Position numbers and translations under genes: made by a program. Shown here in pieces: positions 17,319-31,163 of a DNA stretch of 64,000 nt. Within the stretch, counting starts at the first letter, position 1. Every line of letters begins with the position of its first letter. Below the pieces are notes generated by a model. That model was given only the letters and a program-made list of their open reading frames with translations, had not been told where the DNA came from and searched no databases. This DNA comes from Gammaproteobacteria bacterium 39-13. GTDB taxonomy: Bacteria > Pseudomonadota > Gammaproteobacteria > Berkiellales > Berkiellaceae. The stretch covers positions 1 through 64,000 of the forward strand of contig MKTN01000037.1 of NCBI GenBank assembly GCA_001898235.1, read 5' to 3'.

Positions 17319-19247
17319 TTACACATCAACAGGTTTATCAAGGGAAGCGTGAAATTTTCGTAAATAAACCAGCAGCAAAGAAATCGCAGCAGGCGTCATT
17401 CCTGGGATCCGAGAAGCCATACCGACCGTTTTAGGCTTTTGTCGCGTTAATTTCTCTACCAACTCTGCTGATAACCCAGAAATACCTTGATAAGAAAATT
17501 GTTCAGGAATATGGGTACTTTCATGCTTAGCGCATTTTTGAATTTCCAGGGTTTGCTTTGCAATATAACCTGCATATTTTGCCTGAATTTCTACCTGTTC
17601 CAATGATTGCTGCGTCAGCATATCTAAACAGGCACCTTCTGGAATTTCCAAAACACTCCTCACCTTAGGTAAAAGCAATAACGAGAGAATTGAAATTTCT
17701 GGACGAGTTAACAAATCAAGTAATCGGCTTTCTTTAGAGAGAACAACTTGTGTAATTTGCTCTAAAGTACTTGCATCCGCCTCATGTGGTTGTAAAAAGT
17801 GTGCTTTTAATTGTGTTGAAAAACGTTCAATATCATTTCTTTTTTGAGAAAATTTTTCCCACCGTTCTTGTGAGATTAATCCCATTTCATGGGCAATTGG
17901 CGTCAAACGTAGATCAGCATTATCCTCACGCAATAACAAGCGATGTTCTGCGCGACTGGTAAACATTCGATAAGGCTCCAAGGTACCATAAGTAATCAAG
18001 TCGTCTATTAACACGCCAATATAAGCTTCATCGCGTCTGGGATACCACAGCGATTCCCCTCTCACTAAACGCCCAGCATTGATCCCCGCAACGATCCCTT
18101 GTGCAGCGGCTTCTTCATAACCTGTAGTACCATTAATTTGGCCGGCGAAAAATAATCCTTTTACATGGCGCGTTTGTAACGTAGGTTCCAGCTCTCTGGG
18201 ATCAAAAAAGTCATATTCAATTGCATAGCCAGGACGAATAATATGGGCTTTTTCTAGCCCTTTCATACTGCGAACCAATTTTAACTGTACATCAAAAGGT
18301 AAGCTGGTGGAGATCCCATTGGGATAAATTTCGTGCGTTGTTAACCCTTCTGGCTCTAAGAAGATCTGGTGTGATGTTTTATCTTGAAAACGAACAACTT
18401 TATCTTCAATAGAAGGACAATAGCGTGGTCCAACGCCTTCTATCACGCCAGAAAAAAGTGGAGATCTATCTAAGCCTTGTCGAATAATATCGTGTGTTTG
18501 TTCATTTGTGTGCGTGATATAACAGCTGATTTGTTGTGGATGCTCTTCACGTTTACCTAAATAAGAAAATACAGGCGTAGGTTCATCACCTGGTTGTTCA
18601 GTTAACACTGAAAAATCAATACTTCTTGCATCAAGCCGTGGAGGTGTACCAGTTTTAAGACGACCAATCTTAAACGGCATTTCTCGAAGACGCTCAGCTA
18701 GGCGCTGTGAAGGGGGGCACCCCGCTCTTCCGCCTTGGTAATTATTTAAACCAATATGGATTTTACCCGCCAAGAAAGTCCCCACAGTCAACACTACAGC
18801 GCGAGCAAAAAATGAAAGTCCCATTTGGGTAATGACGCCTTTCACTTCATTACCCTCAACAATCAAGTCATCGACAGCTTGTTGAAATAACCATAAATTT
18901 TCTTGGTTTTCTAAGGTGGAGCGAATAGCTTTTTTATAAAGCACTCTATCAGCTTGTGCCCTTGTTGCTCGAACAGCAGGCCCTTTGCTGGCATTAAGAA
19001 TACGAAACTGAATACCACTTTGATCTGCAGCCCAAGCCATGATGCCACCTAAGGCATCTATCTCTTTCACCAAATGTCCTTTCCCTATCCCCCCGATAGC
19101 AGGATTACAAGACATCTGTCCTAAAGTTTCGATGTTATGCGTTAATAGCAGCGTCTTCGCACCCATACGCGCACTGGCAAGTGCAGCTTCTGTACCTGCA
19201 TGCCCGCCCCCAACCACAATCACATCAAAATGTTCTGGAAAATTCAT
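17319..19247 (-). CDS. mnmG: tRNA uridine-5-carboxymethylaminomethyl modification enzyme MnmG (GidA)
   Basis: 642-residue FAD enzyme that, with MnmE, adds the (carboxymethyl)aminomethyl group to U34 of certain tRNAs. The N-terminal dinucleotide-binding motif [12 protein letters not shown] (~11-22), the [20 protein letters not shown] block and the [21 protein letters not shown] motif (~366-386) are all present. Length is slightly above the usual ~630. Partner gene mnmE lies just upstream in the same direction with a short gap. Confidence 0.97.
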   Translation of the reverse strand: MNFPEHFDVIVVGGGHAGTEAALASARMGAKTLLLTHNIETLGQMSCNPAIGGIGKGHLVKEIDALGGIMAWAADQSGIQFRILNASKGPAVRATRAQADRVLYKKAIRSTLENQENLWLFQQAVDDLIVEGNEVKGVITQMGLSFFARAVVLTVGTFLAGKIHIGLNNYQGGRAGCPPSQRLAERLREMPFKIGRLKTGTPPRLDARSIDFSVLTEQPGDEPTPVFSYLGKREEHPQQISCYITHTNEQTHDIIRQGLDRSPLFSGVIEGVGPRYCPSIEDKVVRFQDKTSHQIFLEPEGLTTHEIYPNGISTSLPFDVQLKLVRSMKGLEKAHIIRPGYAIEYDFFDPRELEPTLQTRHVKGLFFAGQINGTTGYEEAAAQGIVAGINAGRLVRGESLWYPRRDEAYIGVLIDDLITYGTLEPYRMFTSRAEHRLLLREDNADLRLTPIAHEMGLISQERWEKFSQKRNDIERFSTQLKAHFLQPHEADASTLEQITQVVLSKESRLLDLLTRPEISILSLLLLPKVRSVLEIPEGACLDMLTQQSLEQVEIQAKYAGYIAKQTLEIQKCAKHESTHIPEQFSYQGISGLSAELVEKLTRQKPKTVGMASRIPGMTPAAISLLLVYLRKFHASLDKPVDV

Positions 19248-19265
19248 AGCTTTTCCCGTTTTACT

Positions 19266-20600
19266 CTATTTACCAATGCAAAAACTTGAAAATATCTTTC
19301 CAAGCAAATCGTCTGTGGTCACTTTACCCACAATTTGTCCAAGAAAATCCTGTGCAAAACGTAACTCTTGGGCGACTAATTCCGAAGCCTTAAATTCAAC
19401 CAATTGCTGCTTTGCCAAAAGGCAATGATAAAGTGTTTTTTCCAAAGCCTCTAAATGGCGACGTCTAGCAATAAAATTTGCTGACTCTTCCCCCTGGAAT
19501 CCCATGCAAGTTTTAAGATGTGCATACAAAGCATCCATTCCTTGCCCTGATTTCGCGCTCAAAAATATTTTGCCTTCACGCTCTCCCGGCGGCAGATCTT
19601 TTAAATCAATTTTATTCATGACTAGCGTGACTTTATGTTCATGCTCACGCAAAATGCTGTTTTCTACTTCAGAAAGTGTTTCTGTTGCATCGACAACCAA
19701 TAAAATTCTGTCCGCCAGCGTTTGTTGCTGTTTGGCACGTTTGATCCCTTCCATTTCGACAACATCCGCATTTGAACGAAGGCCTGCTGTATCAATGATA
19801 TGTAAAGGAATACCGTCAATCTGGATAGTTTCTTTGATCAAATCGCGAGTTGTACCTGCTATGGGCGTAACAATAGCGGTTTCTTGCTGCGTTAAACAGT
19901 TTAATAGGCTAGATTTCCCTGCATTAGGCAGTCCAGCGATGACCACCGACATACCTTCGCGTAACATCTGACCTTTTTTAGCGCCCTGCTGCAAAGAATA
20001 TAGTTGCGACAACAGCGCTTCTATTTTCTGTAAAACATGACCTTCACTTAAAAAATCAACCTCTTCTTCAGGAAAATCAATGGCCGCTTCAACAAACATT
20101 CGAAGCTCCATCATTTCATGTTCAAGGGCTCTAATTTTTTTAGAAAATACGCCTTGCAATGAACGATTAGCAGAAAGTGCAGCTTGTGCCGTTGATGCTT
20201 CAATCAAATCTGCAACAGCTTCAGCTTGCGCTAAATCCATTTTGCCATTTAAAAATGCACGTTGAGAAAATTCACCAGGCTCAGCTATTCTTGCTCCCTC
20301 TTTCAATACGGCACTTAAGACCATATCCATGACAACTTGTCCGCCATGTCCTTGCAATTCAAGTACGTCTTCTCCTGTGAAAGAATTGGGCGCAGCAAAA
20401 TAGATTGCCAACCCTGTATCAATCACTTCACCTTGTTCATTCTTAAAAGGTTTTAAGACAGCCTGACGTGCATGAGGAAGAGCCCCTAATATTTGCGTCG
20501 CTATAAGTGGAACGTTGGGCCCTGAAATTCGAATAACGCCTACTCCCCCTCTTCCAGGAGGAGTAGCGATAGCGGCAATGGTGTCGGTAAGTGCGTTAAT
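19266..20600 (-). CDS. mnmE: tRNA modification GTPase MnmE (TrmE), apparent AUU start
   Basis: GTPase partner of MnmG. The N-terminal formyl-THF domain (TDTIAAIATPPGRGGVGVIR), G1 motif GLPNAGKSSLL, GTTRD switch, DTAG and NKID motifs and the terminal FCIGK cysteine motif are all present. ATG/GTG/TTG starts inside the frame would remove the conserved N-terminus (the first is ~58 residues in). Reading upstream, the family's first residues (NALTDTIA) are preceded by ATT at 20600-20598, exactly where ATG is expected, and by AAGGTAGGTGG. The frame is then closed by the yidC stop codon. The start therefore appears to be AUU, giving 444 residues, the normal length. Confidence 0.93.
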   Translation of the reverse strand: MNALTDTIAAIATPPGRGGVGVIRISGPNVPLIATQILGALPHARQAVLKPFKNEQGEVIDTGLAIYFAAPNSFTGEDVLELQGHGGQVVMDMVLSAVLKEGARIAEPGEFSQRAFLNGKMDLAQAEAVADLIEASTAQAALSANRSLQGVFSKKIRALEHEMMELRMFVEAAIDFPEEEVDFLSEGHVLQKIEALLSQLYSLQQGAKKGQMLREGMSVVIAGLPNAGKSSLLNCLTQQETAIVTPIAGTTRDLIKETIQIDGIPLHIIDTAGLRSNADVVEMEGIKRAKQQQTLADRILLVVDATETLSEVENSILREHEHKVTLVMNKIDLKDLPPGEREGKIFLSAKSGQGMDALYAHLKTCMGFQGEESANFIARRRHLEALEKTLYHCLLAKQQLVEFKASELVAQELRFAQDFLGQIVGKVTTDDLLGKIFSSFCIGK

Positions 20601-20612
20601 AACCCACCTACC

Positions 20613-22283
20613 TTATTTTACTTTTTTTGACGCTTTCCCATCCGTCGCCAATGAGCGCGTGATGAACCATTGTTGCGCAATTGAAAGAAGATTATTAACC
20701 GTCCAGTACAATACTAATCCCGATGGAAATGACAGGAATAATACAGTAAAGACAACAGGCATCAGCATCATGACTTTAGCTTGAACCGGATCAGGTGGCG
20801 CAGGGTTCATTCTTTGTTGCAAGAACATGGTTGCGCCCATAATCAAAGGAAGCACGTAATAGGGATCCTTGCTTGATAAGTCTTGGATCCAAAACATAAA
20901 GGGAGCATGTCTTAACTCTACGCTTTCCAGCAAAACATAATATAAGGCGATAAAAACAGGGATCTGGATAAGGATAGGCAAACATCCGCCTAATGGATTC
21001 ATTTTTTCCTTGCGGTAAAGCTCCATTAGAGCTGTGCTAAATTGCTGCTTATCGTCTTTATGTCTTTCTTTAAGTAATTCAATGCGTGGTTGTAATAAAC
21101 GCATTTTACCCATTGAACGATAACTTGAGGCTGAAAGCTTGTAAAAAAGTACTTTAATCACCAGGGTGACTAAAATAATTGACCATCCCCAGTTGCCTAC
21201 ATATGAATTGATAGTTTTTAACAACCAAAATAGCAATTGAGAAATCGGCCATAAAATACCGTAGTCGATAGTTAAATTTAATCCTGGGGAAATTTGCTTC
21301 AACGTATCGGCTATTTCTGGTCCAACGTAGAAATTTCCTTTAATTTCTTGTGTTGATTGCGGCGCTACTTCAACAGGTGTTACGCCCCCAATATTATAAA
21401 TATTTTCATTATCGACACGGGTATAAAAACTATTGTTTGTATCTGCATTGGGAATAAACGCACATAAGAAATAATGCTCAAGTTGCGCTACCCAACCGCC
21501 CTGCAATTGCTCTTTAAAGGGCGCTTTTTTCATGTCTTGATAAGTGATTTTCTTGAAGGGTTTAGCTTCAGTAAATGCTGCAGCCCCTTGATACATTTGC
21601 ACCCCAAGCATACCGCTTGATTTTTCTTTAGTGTGCTCACGTTGAATTTGGCCGTAAAAACTTCCTAACCAAGGTGCATCAGTTGGATTGTGAATTTTAT
21701 AGCTTACATCAACCAAGTAACTTCCAGGTTTAAAAGTATAAGTTTTAGTTACTTTTACGCCAGAATGCCCTAGCCAATGCAAATTAACATCTAATTGTTG
21801 CTGATGCCCCAGCGAGTATTCTTTTTGTTCGACAGAATAATGTGCTCTTCCAGCTTGCCTAGAGTCAGGCCCTCTTTCATCTTTACCAATCAATCCAGAT
21901 TGTGCGATGTAATCACGTTGTTCGCTTCTATCAAGCAGCACTACTCCGCCTTTATCTGGAGCATTTAACTCTAGCGGATATTTAACCAATTCTGCACGAA
22001 CAATATCACCACCACGAGGATCGATTTTTACATTCAATACATCCGTATGAATATTAATAAGATCTGCAGAAACTGTTTGAGTTACGGGTGTGAGTGTAGT
22101 GGGTGTCCCCATAGACACATTGGGGATATCACTTTCCCCTTTTGTTTCTTGGGAAGTTTTGCCTAATGTTTCTTCCGCTTTCGTCGAAACAACAGGATGT
22201 TCTTGTTGCCAAGCACTGAATAGCGCTAATCCCACCACTAACAATGAGATCAATAAAAATAATCGGGTACGTTGTAATTCCAT
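20613..22283 (-). CDS. yidC: Membrane protein insertase YidC
   Basis: 556-residue inner-membrane insertase of the long, Gram-negative type. It begins with a membrane anchor (RLFLLISLLVVGLALFSAW), followed by the large periplasmic domain (~55-330), then the conserved five-helix core: the NWGWSIILVTLVIKVLFY helix with the catalytic arginine downstream, GGCLPILIQIPVFIALYYVL and the final helices near QQRMNP and FLSFPSGLVLYWTVNN. It inserts small membrane proteins alone or with SecYEG. Located between yidD and mnmE as usual; mnmE starts 12 bases after its stop. Confidence 0.97.
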   Translation of the reverse strand: MELQRTRLFLLISLLVVGLALFSAWQQEHPVVSTKAEETLGKTSQETKGESDIPNVSMGTPTTLTPVTQTVSADLINIHTDVLNVKIDPRGGDIVRAELVKYPLELNAPDKGGVVLLDRSEQRDYIAQSGLIGKDERGPDSRQAGRAHYSVEQKEYSLGHQQQLDVNLHWLGHSGVKVTKTYTFKPGSYLVDVSYKIHNPTDAPWLGSFYGQIQREHTKEKSSGMLGVQMYQGAAAFTEAKPFKKITYQDMKKAPFKEQLQGGWVAQLEHYFLCAFIPNADTNNSFYTRVDNENIYNIGGVTPVEVAPQSTQEIKGNFYVGPEIADTLKQISPGLNLTIDYGILWPISQLLFWLLKTINSYVGNWGWSIILVTLVIKVLFYKLSASSYRSMGKMRLLQPRIELLKERHKDDKQQFSTALMELYRKEKMNPLGGCLPILIQIPVFIALYYVLLESVELRHAPFMFWIQDLSSKDPYYVLPLIMGATMFLQQRMNPAPPDPVQAKVMMLMPVVFTVLFLSFPSGLVLYWTVNNLLSIAQQWFITRSLATDGKASKKVK

Positions 22284-22304
22284 GCCATTTAATCCTGTCA
22301 GGAC

Positions 22305-22535
22305 TTAGGGGACGTGATCAACACCTCCCAAATGCCAAGGATGACACTTGGAAAGTCGTTTTACAGTTAAAAAACAGCCGTAACATACCCCATGCTTTTC
22401 TAAGGCCTCAATAGCATACTGAGAACATGAGGGATAAAAACGGCACCTGTTCCCAAGCAATGGACTTAAACACCAACGATAAAAATGGATCCCCCCTAAG
22501 AGGAACCCACGAAATAGTTGGCCAAGGTTTTCCAT
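22305..22535 (-). CDS. yidD: Membrane protein insertion efficiency factor YidD
   Basis: 76-residue protein with the signature [14 protein letters not shown] (~32-45), the conserved cysteines and KCHPWHLGG near the C-terminus, and an amphipathic N-terminal helix. It assists membrane insertion alongside YidC. The ATG lies 40 bases inside the rnpA reading frame, a common arrangement, and yidC follows after 21 bases. Confidence 0.93.
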   Translation of the reverse strand: MENLGQLFRGFLLGGIHFYRWCLSPLLGNRCRFYPSCSQYAIEALEKHGVCYGCFLTVKRLSKCHPWHLGGVDHVP

Positions 22536-22825
22536 TGCTGGTTTAAATCCTCTTGTAGACGCGCGTTGCTTAATTCAAGCAAAGTATTTTGCGCAATTAC
22601 AACAAAATCGTGCCCACTTAAAGCAAGCTGATGTTGTCGAAAACTTTCGCGAATAATTCGGCGTACTCGATTTCGCTCTACAGCCAGAGGAACATGTCGC
22701 TTAGCTATTGCTAACCCCAAGCGAGCGCCCTTCCCCCCATTTTTACAATAGATGAGAGTAAATAACGCCCCTCTATTCTTGCGCCCATGCTTAAATACGC
22801 GCTGAAAATCGCTAGGAATAAGCAA
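22496..22825 (-). CDS. rnpA: Ribonuclease P protein component RnpA (start uncertain)
   Basis: Basic protein subunit of RNase P, which matures tRNA 5' ends. The RNR signature is present ([14 protein letters not shown], ~48-61). The first usable start is TTG at 22825, giving 109 residues beginning [10 protein letters not shown]. Family similarity extends further upstream: the in-frame codons before it spell FPKKSRL, matching the usual FPKxxRL opening. No ATG, GTG or TTG exists in frame between there and the upstream stop; CTG 22873 and ATT 22864 are the only near-cognate options. Either the short form is used or a rare start codon applies, as in mnmE. Confidence 0.92.
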   Translation of the reverse strand: MLIPSDFQRVFKHGRKNRGALFTLIYCKNGGKGARLGLAIAKRHVPLAVERNRVRRIIRESFRQHQLALSGHDFVVIAQNTLLELSNARLQEDLNQQWKTLANYFVGSS

Positions 22826-22940
22826 TCGACTTTTCTTGGGGAAAACTAAGCAATTATTGTGAATGCGTGTCAGCTTAATACCCCATGCAGACAGTGAAAA
22901 CTGTCCATCACATCAATTTTGAAGCAACACAAGCAAAATA

Positions 22941-23096
22941 TTACTTCTTTGTTCCGCCCACAGGAGCTAATCGAGCTCGTCCTTTACGACGACGATTAGC
23001 AAGTACTGCTCTACCGCCTTTAGTTTTCATTCGCGCACGAAAACCATGCGTTCTTGCTCTTCTTAACTGACTTTTTCTCTGAAAAGGTCTTTTCAT
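22941..23096 (-). CDS. rpmH: 50S ribosomal protein L34
   Basis: 51-residue, very basic ribosomal protein starting [20 protein letters not shown] and continuing with the conserved [22 protein letters not shown] core. The C-terminus is a few residues longer than the usual 44-47. It is the first gene of the leftward origin operon rpmH-rnpA-yidD-yidC-mnmE and faces oriC. Confidence 0.97.
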   Translation of the reverse strand: MKRPFQRKSQLRRARTHGFRARMKTKGGRAVLANRRRKGRARLAPVGGTKK

Positions 23097-23149
23097 GGTG
23101 ACTCCATGAGTTGAATAACTTTTTAAAAATAAATCCCTAAAAATTAGGC

Positions 23150-24270
23150 GGTTAACTGTATGCGATCACCCACGTAAAGTCAAGTTAACGTTTAAAGTTC
23201 AAATCATTTCTTAAATTAAATAAATGATGATCAAGAATGTTAAATCTTAAGATAGTGATTAGGGGCGAGCTTCACGGCGGATAAGCTAAAAAAAATAATA
23301 AAAATCAAATAATTACAGCAATAGCAAAGCTGTGGATTTGTTACAGATAACGTGCATCTAAAGCTGTGGATAAAATGAACATTTTGCGATTTGGGGGTAA
23401 AAAGCTTTTTTACTCACAGCTCAAGATGTGTAAAACACAAAGGGTTATCCACAATTTTTTGTTTTGAATAGCGAAAAAAGGGATAGGGTGCAGTTTAGCG
23501 TCATCCCACAATCTTCAAATATGATTAATATTCTTTATGTTTTAAATGATGATTATTATTACGTCACAATTTTCTGTGGATAACTTGTTTTTTTTTATAT
23601 TAAACAAGTAATTAAAATTTTTAAACGATAGCGCACTAGCAGGGGACAAGCAGGGGATCATCAGTGGATAAGTTTAAGGGCGGCGCCAAAATGGGGATAA
23701 GCGTGCGTTTTTTTCACAGCTAGCAACATCTTATACAGAGCTTTTGCTTATCAATGTGTGGATAAATAATATTAAAAAAAAAGAAACACCAATAATAATG
23801 ATCATTGATCAATTTGATCTTTGATTATGAATATGAGGAAAGCAAAAACTGTGGATAACTATAAATTTTTTTTTGTTATCAAATAATTACTTTCCTTAAA
23901 TGCCTGTGTATGGATAAGGTACTCAATAAGGATAAATTGTGAATAACCAATAAAGTGATGAGTGCATTGGGATAACTTCCATTTTTATCAACAATAGAAA
24001 TGCGCTTTAACCACAGCACATCAACGACACTCGGTGGATAACTTTAAAATGATTTAAAAAAACAGTGTGGATAACTTGAGAGAAGGGGGGTAAACTAGGC
24101 TCCTGTCGTTTTCCCTTCATTAAAAATGAAGACGCATAGCTTTCAGCTGTTTTGAATGATAGAAAAACTGAAAGTATTATTTTAAATTTCCAACTTAATT
24201 TAATTTTGCATTGCAAATGCGGCGATGCTTTTTGCTTCAAAATAATATGAAGAATGTCGGTGAGGAGTTG
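23150..24270. other. oriC: Chromosomal replication origin oriC
   Basis: An AT-rich, gene-free 1.2 kb between rpmH and dnaA is filled with DnaA boxes. Perfect TTATCCACA or its complement TGTGGATAA occurs at 23365-23373, 23444-23452, 23575-23583, 23757-23765, 23850-23858 and 24066-24074. Near-matches occur at about 23663, 23912, 23938 and 24031. Long T/A runs (23586-23640, 23770-23890) would serve as the unwinding region, and GATC sites cluster around 23800-23825. Box density and position between divergent rpmH and dnaA support oriC. The dnaA and rpmH promoters must also lie here. Confidence 0.9.
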
Positions 24271-24278
24271 AGAGAGCA

Positions 24279-25625
24279 GTGGAGTTATCACTTTGGCAGC
24301 AATGCTTGCAGCGCCTTAAAGAAGAGGTTGCCCAATCTGCATTTAATCAGTGGATTAGCCCCTTACAAGCGGAAGAAACACAAAGCGGCCTGATACTATG
24401 GGCACCCAATCAATATGTGCTTGATGGCATCTCTCAGGACTACCTGGCGCGGATTTCTCAATTGCTTGCGGAATTGAACCATGGGCAGCCTTTGCGTGTC
24501 ACCATAGGCATTGGAGAAAGGCATATGCCCTCCGAGGAAGTGCCTGCCCTTCAACAATCAGCCCCAAGACAATCTGTATCCACGCCACCTAAGGTGTCTC
24601 ATCAAAGTAACTTGAACTCCAGTTTTGTGTTTGAAAACTTTGTCGTTGGGAAATCTAACCAACTTGCTGAGGCGGCAGCAAAGCAGGTTGCTGAAAATCC
24701 AGGTGGCGCATATAACCCGCTGTTTTTATATGGCGGAGTAGGGTTGGGTAAAACCCATTTAATGCATGCTATTGGTAACGCCATTTTGGCACGCCGAGAA
24801 AAAGAGGCGAATGTTGTTTATCTACACTCGGAACGTTTTGTTGCTGACATGGTAAAAGCGCTACAAAGCAATGCGATTAATGAGTTTAAACGCTTTTATC
24901 GTTCTGTTGATGCATTACTTATTGACGATATTCAGTTTTTTGCTGGAAAAGAGCGTTCCCAAGAAGAATTTTTTCACACCTTCAACGCACTGCTTGAAGG
25001 ACAGCAGCAAATTATTTTGACCTCTGATAGGTATCCCAAAGAAATTAATGGGATTGAAGAAAGATTGCAATCTCGTTTTGGTTCTGGATTGACCGTCGCA
25101 GTAGAACCACCAGAGCTTGAAACGCGGGTTGCTATCCTTATAAGCAAAGCAGAGCATAGTGGGATAACTCTGCCACATGAAGTGGCGTTTTTCATCGCTA
25201 AACGTATTCGCTCCAACGTAAGAGAGCTTGAAGGGGCGCTGAAGCGAATTATTGCTAATGCGCAGTTTACGGGTAGCGAAATCACACTAGAGTTTGTGCA
25301 AGAAGCATTAAAAGATGTCTTAGCATTGCAAGATAAACTGGTTTCTATAGATAATATTTTGCGAATGGTCGCCGAATATTACAAAATCAAAGTGGCTGAT
25401 CTTTTATCCAAGCGCCGAAATCGCTCTGTAGCAAGACCACGTCAGGTGGCAATGACTTTATGTAAAGAGCTGACCAATCATAGTTTACCTGAAATTGGTG
25501 ATGCTTTTGGTGGCCGTGATCACACTACTGTGTTGCATGCTTGTCGCACAATTAAGAAAATGCGTGAGTCGGATGCAGATATTGGTGAAGATTTTTCTAA
25601 TTTAATTCGTATCTTATCAACATAA
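24279..25625 (+). CDS. dnaA: Chromosomal replication initiator DnaA
   Basis: 448-residue initiator ATPase. Domain I (~1-85) has the [22 protein letters not shown] opening. The AAA+ core has Walker [10 protein letters not shown] (~151) and Walker B LLIDDIQF, and domain IV carries the DnaA signature [20 protein letters not shown]. Starts at GTG 24279 with GGAG upstream; the encoded [10 protein letters not shown] is the normal beginning. It should bind the many TTATCCACA boxes just upstream, which also implies autoregulation. Followed after 10 bases by dnaN. Confidence 0.98.
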   Translation: MELSLWQQCLQRLKEEVAQSAFNQWISPLQAEETQSGLILWAPNQYVLDGISQDYLARISQLLAELNHGQPLRVTIGIGERHMPSEEVPALQQSAPRQSVSTPPKVSHQSNLNSSFVFENFVVGKSNQLAEAAAKQVAENPGGAYNPLFLYGGVGLGKTHLMHAIGNAILARREKEANVVYLHSERFVADMVKALQSNAINEFKRFYRSVDALLIDDIQFFAGKERSQEEFFHTFNALLEGQQQIILTSDRYPKEINGIEERLQSRFGSGLTVAVEPPELETRVAILISKAEHSGITLPHEVAFFIAKRIRSNVRELEGALKRIIANAQFTGSEITLEFVQEALKDVLALQDKLVSIDNILRMVAEYYKIKVADLLSKRRNRSVARPRQVAMTLCKELTNHSLPEIGDAFGGRDHTTVLHACRTIKKMRESDADIGEDFSNLIRILST

Positions 25626-25635
25626 AGTTTAAAAA

Positions 25636-26745
25636 ATGCAATTTACTATTCACCGTGAAGCATTACTAAAACCCCTGCAGCGCGTGGCAGGGGCTGTCGA
25701 ACGTCGTCAAACATTACCTATTTTGTCCAATATTTTAGTCACGGTGAAAAGTCAGTTGCTGTCTTTAACGGGCACTGATCTTGAAATTGAAATGATAGCG
25801 CGCATTCCTTTAATGCAACCTGCCCAGCCTGGCGCGATTACTATTCCTGGTAAAAAATTAATCGATATTTGCAAAGCGTTACCAGAACAGGCACAAATTT
25901 CTTTTGAAATGGACCAAAACAAGGTGGTTGTACGCTCTGGTAGAAGCCGCTATAGCTTGGCGTGTCTGGAAGCGGAGAATTTCCCTAAGGTAGAAGAAAG
26001 TCCTGGTGATGTTGAGCTATCGGTCAGGCAATCCGTTTTGCGCCAACTTCTGGATGTTACTTGTTTTGCTATGGCTCAACAAGATGTGCGCTATTACTTA
26101 AATGGCGTGCTTATGGCGTTTAATCATGAAGAAGTGCGGATGGTGGCAACCGATGGTCATCGTTTGGCAACGCAAGCGCATTCCATGCGCTCTCATTTGA
26201 CCCAACCTTTAAATGTTATTGTGCCGCGTAAAGCTGTTTTGGAAATGCAGCGTTTATTTGCCGAAGGCGATGAAGAAATAGGGTTGGTTATTGGAAAAAA
26301 TCATTTGCGTGCTGTGATGACGCATTCCAGTTTTATCACCAAGCTGATTGAAGGCAAATTCCCTGACTATCAACGTGTTTTACCGCAAAGCGCGCCGCAT
26401 CAATTTGAAGTGTCTCGCGAACTTTTAAAGCAGGCGCTTTTACGTGTTTCGGCCTTATTTACCGATAAATATCGTGGTGTTGGGCTGCAATTTACGACAA
26501 ATTTGTTGCGTATTATTGCGGTGACACCGGATAAAGATGAAGTAGAAGATGAAGTAGAAATAGTTTATCAAGGTCCTTCATTAGAAATTGGGGTGAACGC
26601 AAGTTATCTCATTGAATATCTTAATACAGTTAAAGCAGAAATGGTGCGAGTTGCCTTTTCTGATCCTCATCATGTTATTCTATTCGAAGCGACTTTAGGC
26701 GAAGCAGAGCAGCATTCATATGTTGTCATGCCAATGCGGTTATAG
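25636..26745 (+). CDS. dnaN: DNA polymerase III beta sliding clamp
   Basis: 369-residue three-domain clamp, starting MQFTIHREALLKPLQRVAGA. The conserved LPILSNILV, ATDGHRLA (~173-180) and the C-terminal VVMPMRL that forms the partner-binding pocket are present. It forms the ring that tethers polymerase III. Second gene of dnaA-dnaN-recF-gyrB. Confidence 0.98.
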   Translation: MQFTIHREALLKPLQRVAGAVERRQTLPILSNILVTVKSQLLSLTGTDLEIEMIARIPLMQPAQPGAITIPGKKLIDICKALPEQAQISFEMDQNKVVVRSGRSRYSLACLEAENFPKVEESPGDVELSVRQSVLRQLLDVTCFAMAQQDVRYYLNGVLMAFNHEEVRMVATDGHRLATQAHSMRSHLTQPLNVIVPRKAVLEMQRLFAEGDEEIGLVIGKNHLRAVMTHSSFITKLIEGKFPDYQRVLPQSAPHQFEVSRELLKQALLRVSALFTDKYRGVGLQFTTNLLRIIAVTPDKDEVEDEVEIVYQGPSLEIGVNASYLIEYLNTVKAEMVRVAFSDPHHVILFEATLGEAEQHSYVVMPMRL

Positions 26746-26836
26746 CCTTTCTGACAACCAAAGACTTACAACTAAAGCGCGCCCTCCCTTTCTAATGAGG
26801 GAATAATTATGTTTTGATAGCTTGAAGGGCACGAAC

Positions 26837-27937
26837 ATGTATCTGACACGCCTCAATATTCATTCTTTACGCAATCTTCATGAAGCGACTCTTTTTCCAC
26901 ACCCCCAATTTAATTTCTTTTTTGGTAGTAATGGCAGCGGGAAAACAAGTCTTTTAGAAGGGATCCATCTTTTAGCGGTGGGGCGGTCTTTTCGAACTAG
27001 GCAAATCCAAACGCTTATCGCGCATCAAAAGAACACCTTAGCATGCTTTGGGGAAATGCATGATGCACATGGCATCAAGACCTCTTTAGGGATTGAGAAA
27101 AACCGCCAGGGAGAAGTGCGGTGCAAGGTTGCTGGGGAAAGTTGTGAACGGCTTTCTGTTTTTGCAAGCTTGTTACCCTTGCAGTTAATTACGCCAGAAA
27201 CGTTTAAACTTTTGGTGGCAGGGCCAGAAGAGCGACGCAAATTCCTTGATTGGGGGGTGTTCCACGTGGAACATACCTTTTCAGGCCTATGCCAGCGATA
27301 CCAGCGCCTGTTAAAGCAACGTAATGCCGCTTTAAAGCAAAGCAAATCAGCGAAATCATCACCATTGCAGGTGTGGGAAAAGGAGCTGGCGGCAGTGGGG
27401 GAGAAGATAACAGTCCACCGCCAAGCCCACTTAGTTGCATTGAAACCTTTTTTAGAGGAGGCAAGGCTTGCGCTGTTACCCTCGCATCCTATCCAATTCG
27501 AGTATGCGCAAGGCTGGCCTGCAGGCAAAACGCTAGAGGCGGCTCTATTTGACGCAGCATCTCAAGATGAGCGCTGGGGGTATACTAGCGTGGGACCGCA
27601 TCGGGCTGAAGTAGAGGTGAATTTAGAAGGGTTCGCGGCCCATCATGTTTTGTCACGTGGGCAGCAGAAGTTATTGGTTTGCGCTCTCCATTTGGCCCAA
27701 GCGCAGCAGCTCTTTGCGGCGACAGGCAAGAAGTGTATTTATCTTATCGATGATTTAGCCTCAGAGCTCGATAGTACTAATCGTGCGCGCTTATTGAGCC
27801 TGCTTGCCGCTCAGCAGCACCAAGTGTTTCTAACGGGCGTAGATGCTCAAGGCTGGCAGGCGGTTTGTGAGCAATTTGGGGGTGAAATGTTTCACGTGGA
27901 ACAAGGCCAGATACAAGGATTGTGTCTGCAGGCTTGA
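26837..27937 (+). CDS. recF: DNA replication and repair protein RecF
   Basis: 366-residue SMC-like ATPase that helps load RecA at gapped DNA. Walker A GSNGSGKTS is at 30-38; the signature LSRGQQKLLV and Walker B YLIDDLASELD are near the C-terminus. The frame is open five codons further up to TTG 26822, but ATG 26837 gives the family's usual start (MYLTRLNIHSLRNL) with GAAGGG upstream. Two parS-like sites lie inside the coding sequence. Confidence 0.96.
   Translation: MYLTRLNIHSLRNLHEATLFPHPQFNFFFGSNGSGKTSLLEGIHLLAVGRSFRTRQIQTLIAHQKNTLACFGEMHDAHGIKTSLGIEKNRQGEVRCKVAGESCERLSVFASLLPLQLITPETFKLLVAGPEERRKFLDWGVFHVEHTFSGLCQRYQRLLKQRNAALKQSKSAKSSPLQVWEKELAAVGEKITVHRQAHLVALKPFLEEARLALLPSHPIQFEYAQGWPAGKTLEAALFDAASQDERWGYTSVGPHRAEVEVNLEGFAAHHVLSRGQQKLLVCALHLAQAQQLFAATGKKCIYLIDDLASELDSTNRARLLSLLAAQQHQVFLTGVDAQGWQAVCEQFGGEMFHVEQGQIQGLCLQA
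27258..27273. promoter_or_regulatory. parS: parS site 1 (inside recF)
   Basis: TGTTCCACGTGGAACA, a perfect 16-bp palindrome differing from the bacterial consensus TGTTTCACGTGAAACA by one base in each half. With parAB encoded 10 kb away this is a probable ParB loading site. Confidence 0.85.
27888..27903. promoter_or_regulatory. parS: parS site 2 (3' end of recF)
   Basis: TGTTTCACGTGGAACA, one mismatch to the consensus parS. It lies in the last codons of recF. Confidence 0.87.
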
Positions 27938-31152
<3,215 letters not shown>

Positions 31153-31163
31153 TCGTTCTCATT

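Noticed and set aside
27025..27528. 167-codon minus-strand ORF within recF
   Set aside because: recF is intact with all motifs on the other strand; the antisense frame shows no recognisable protein.
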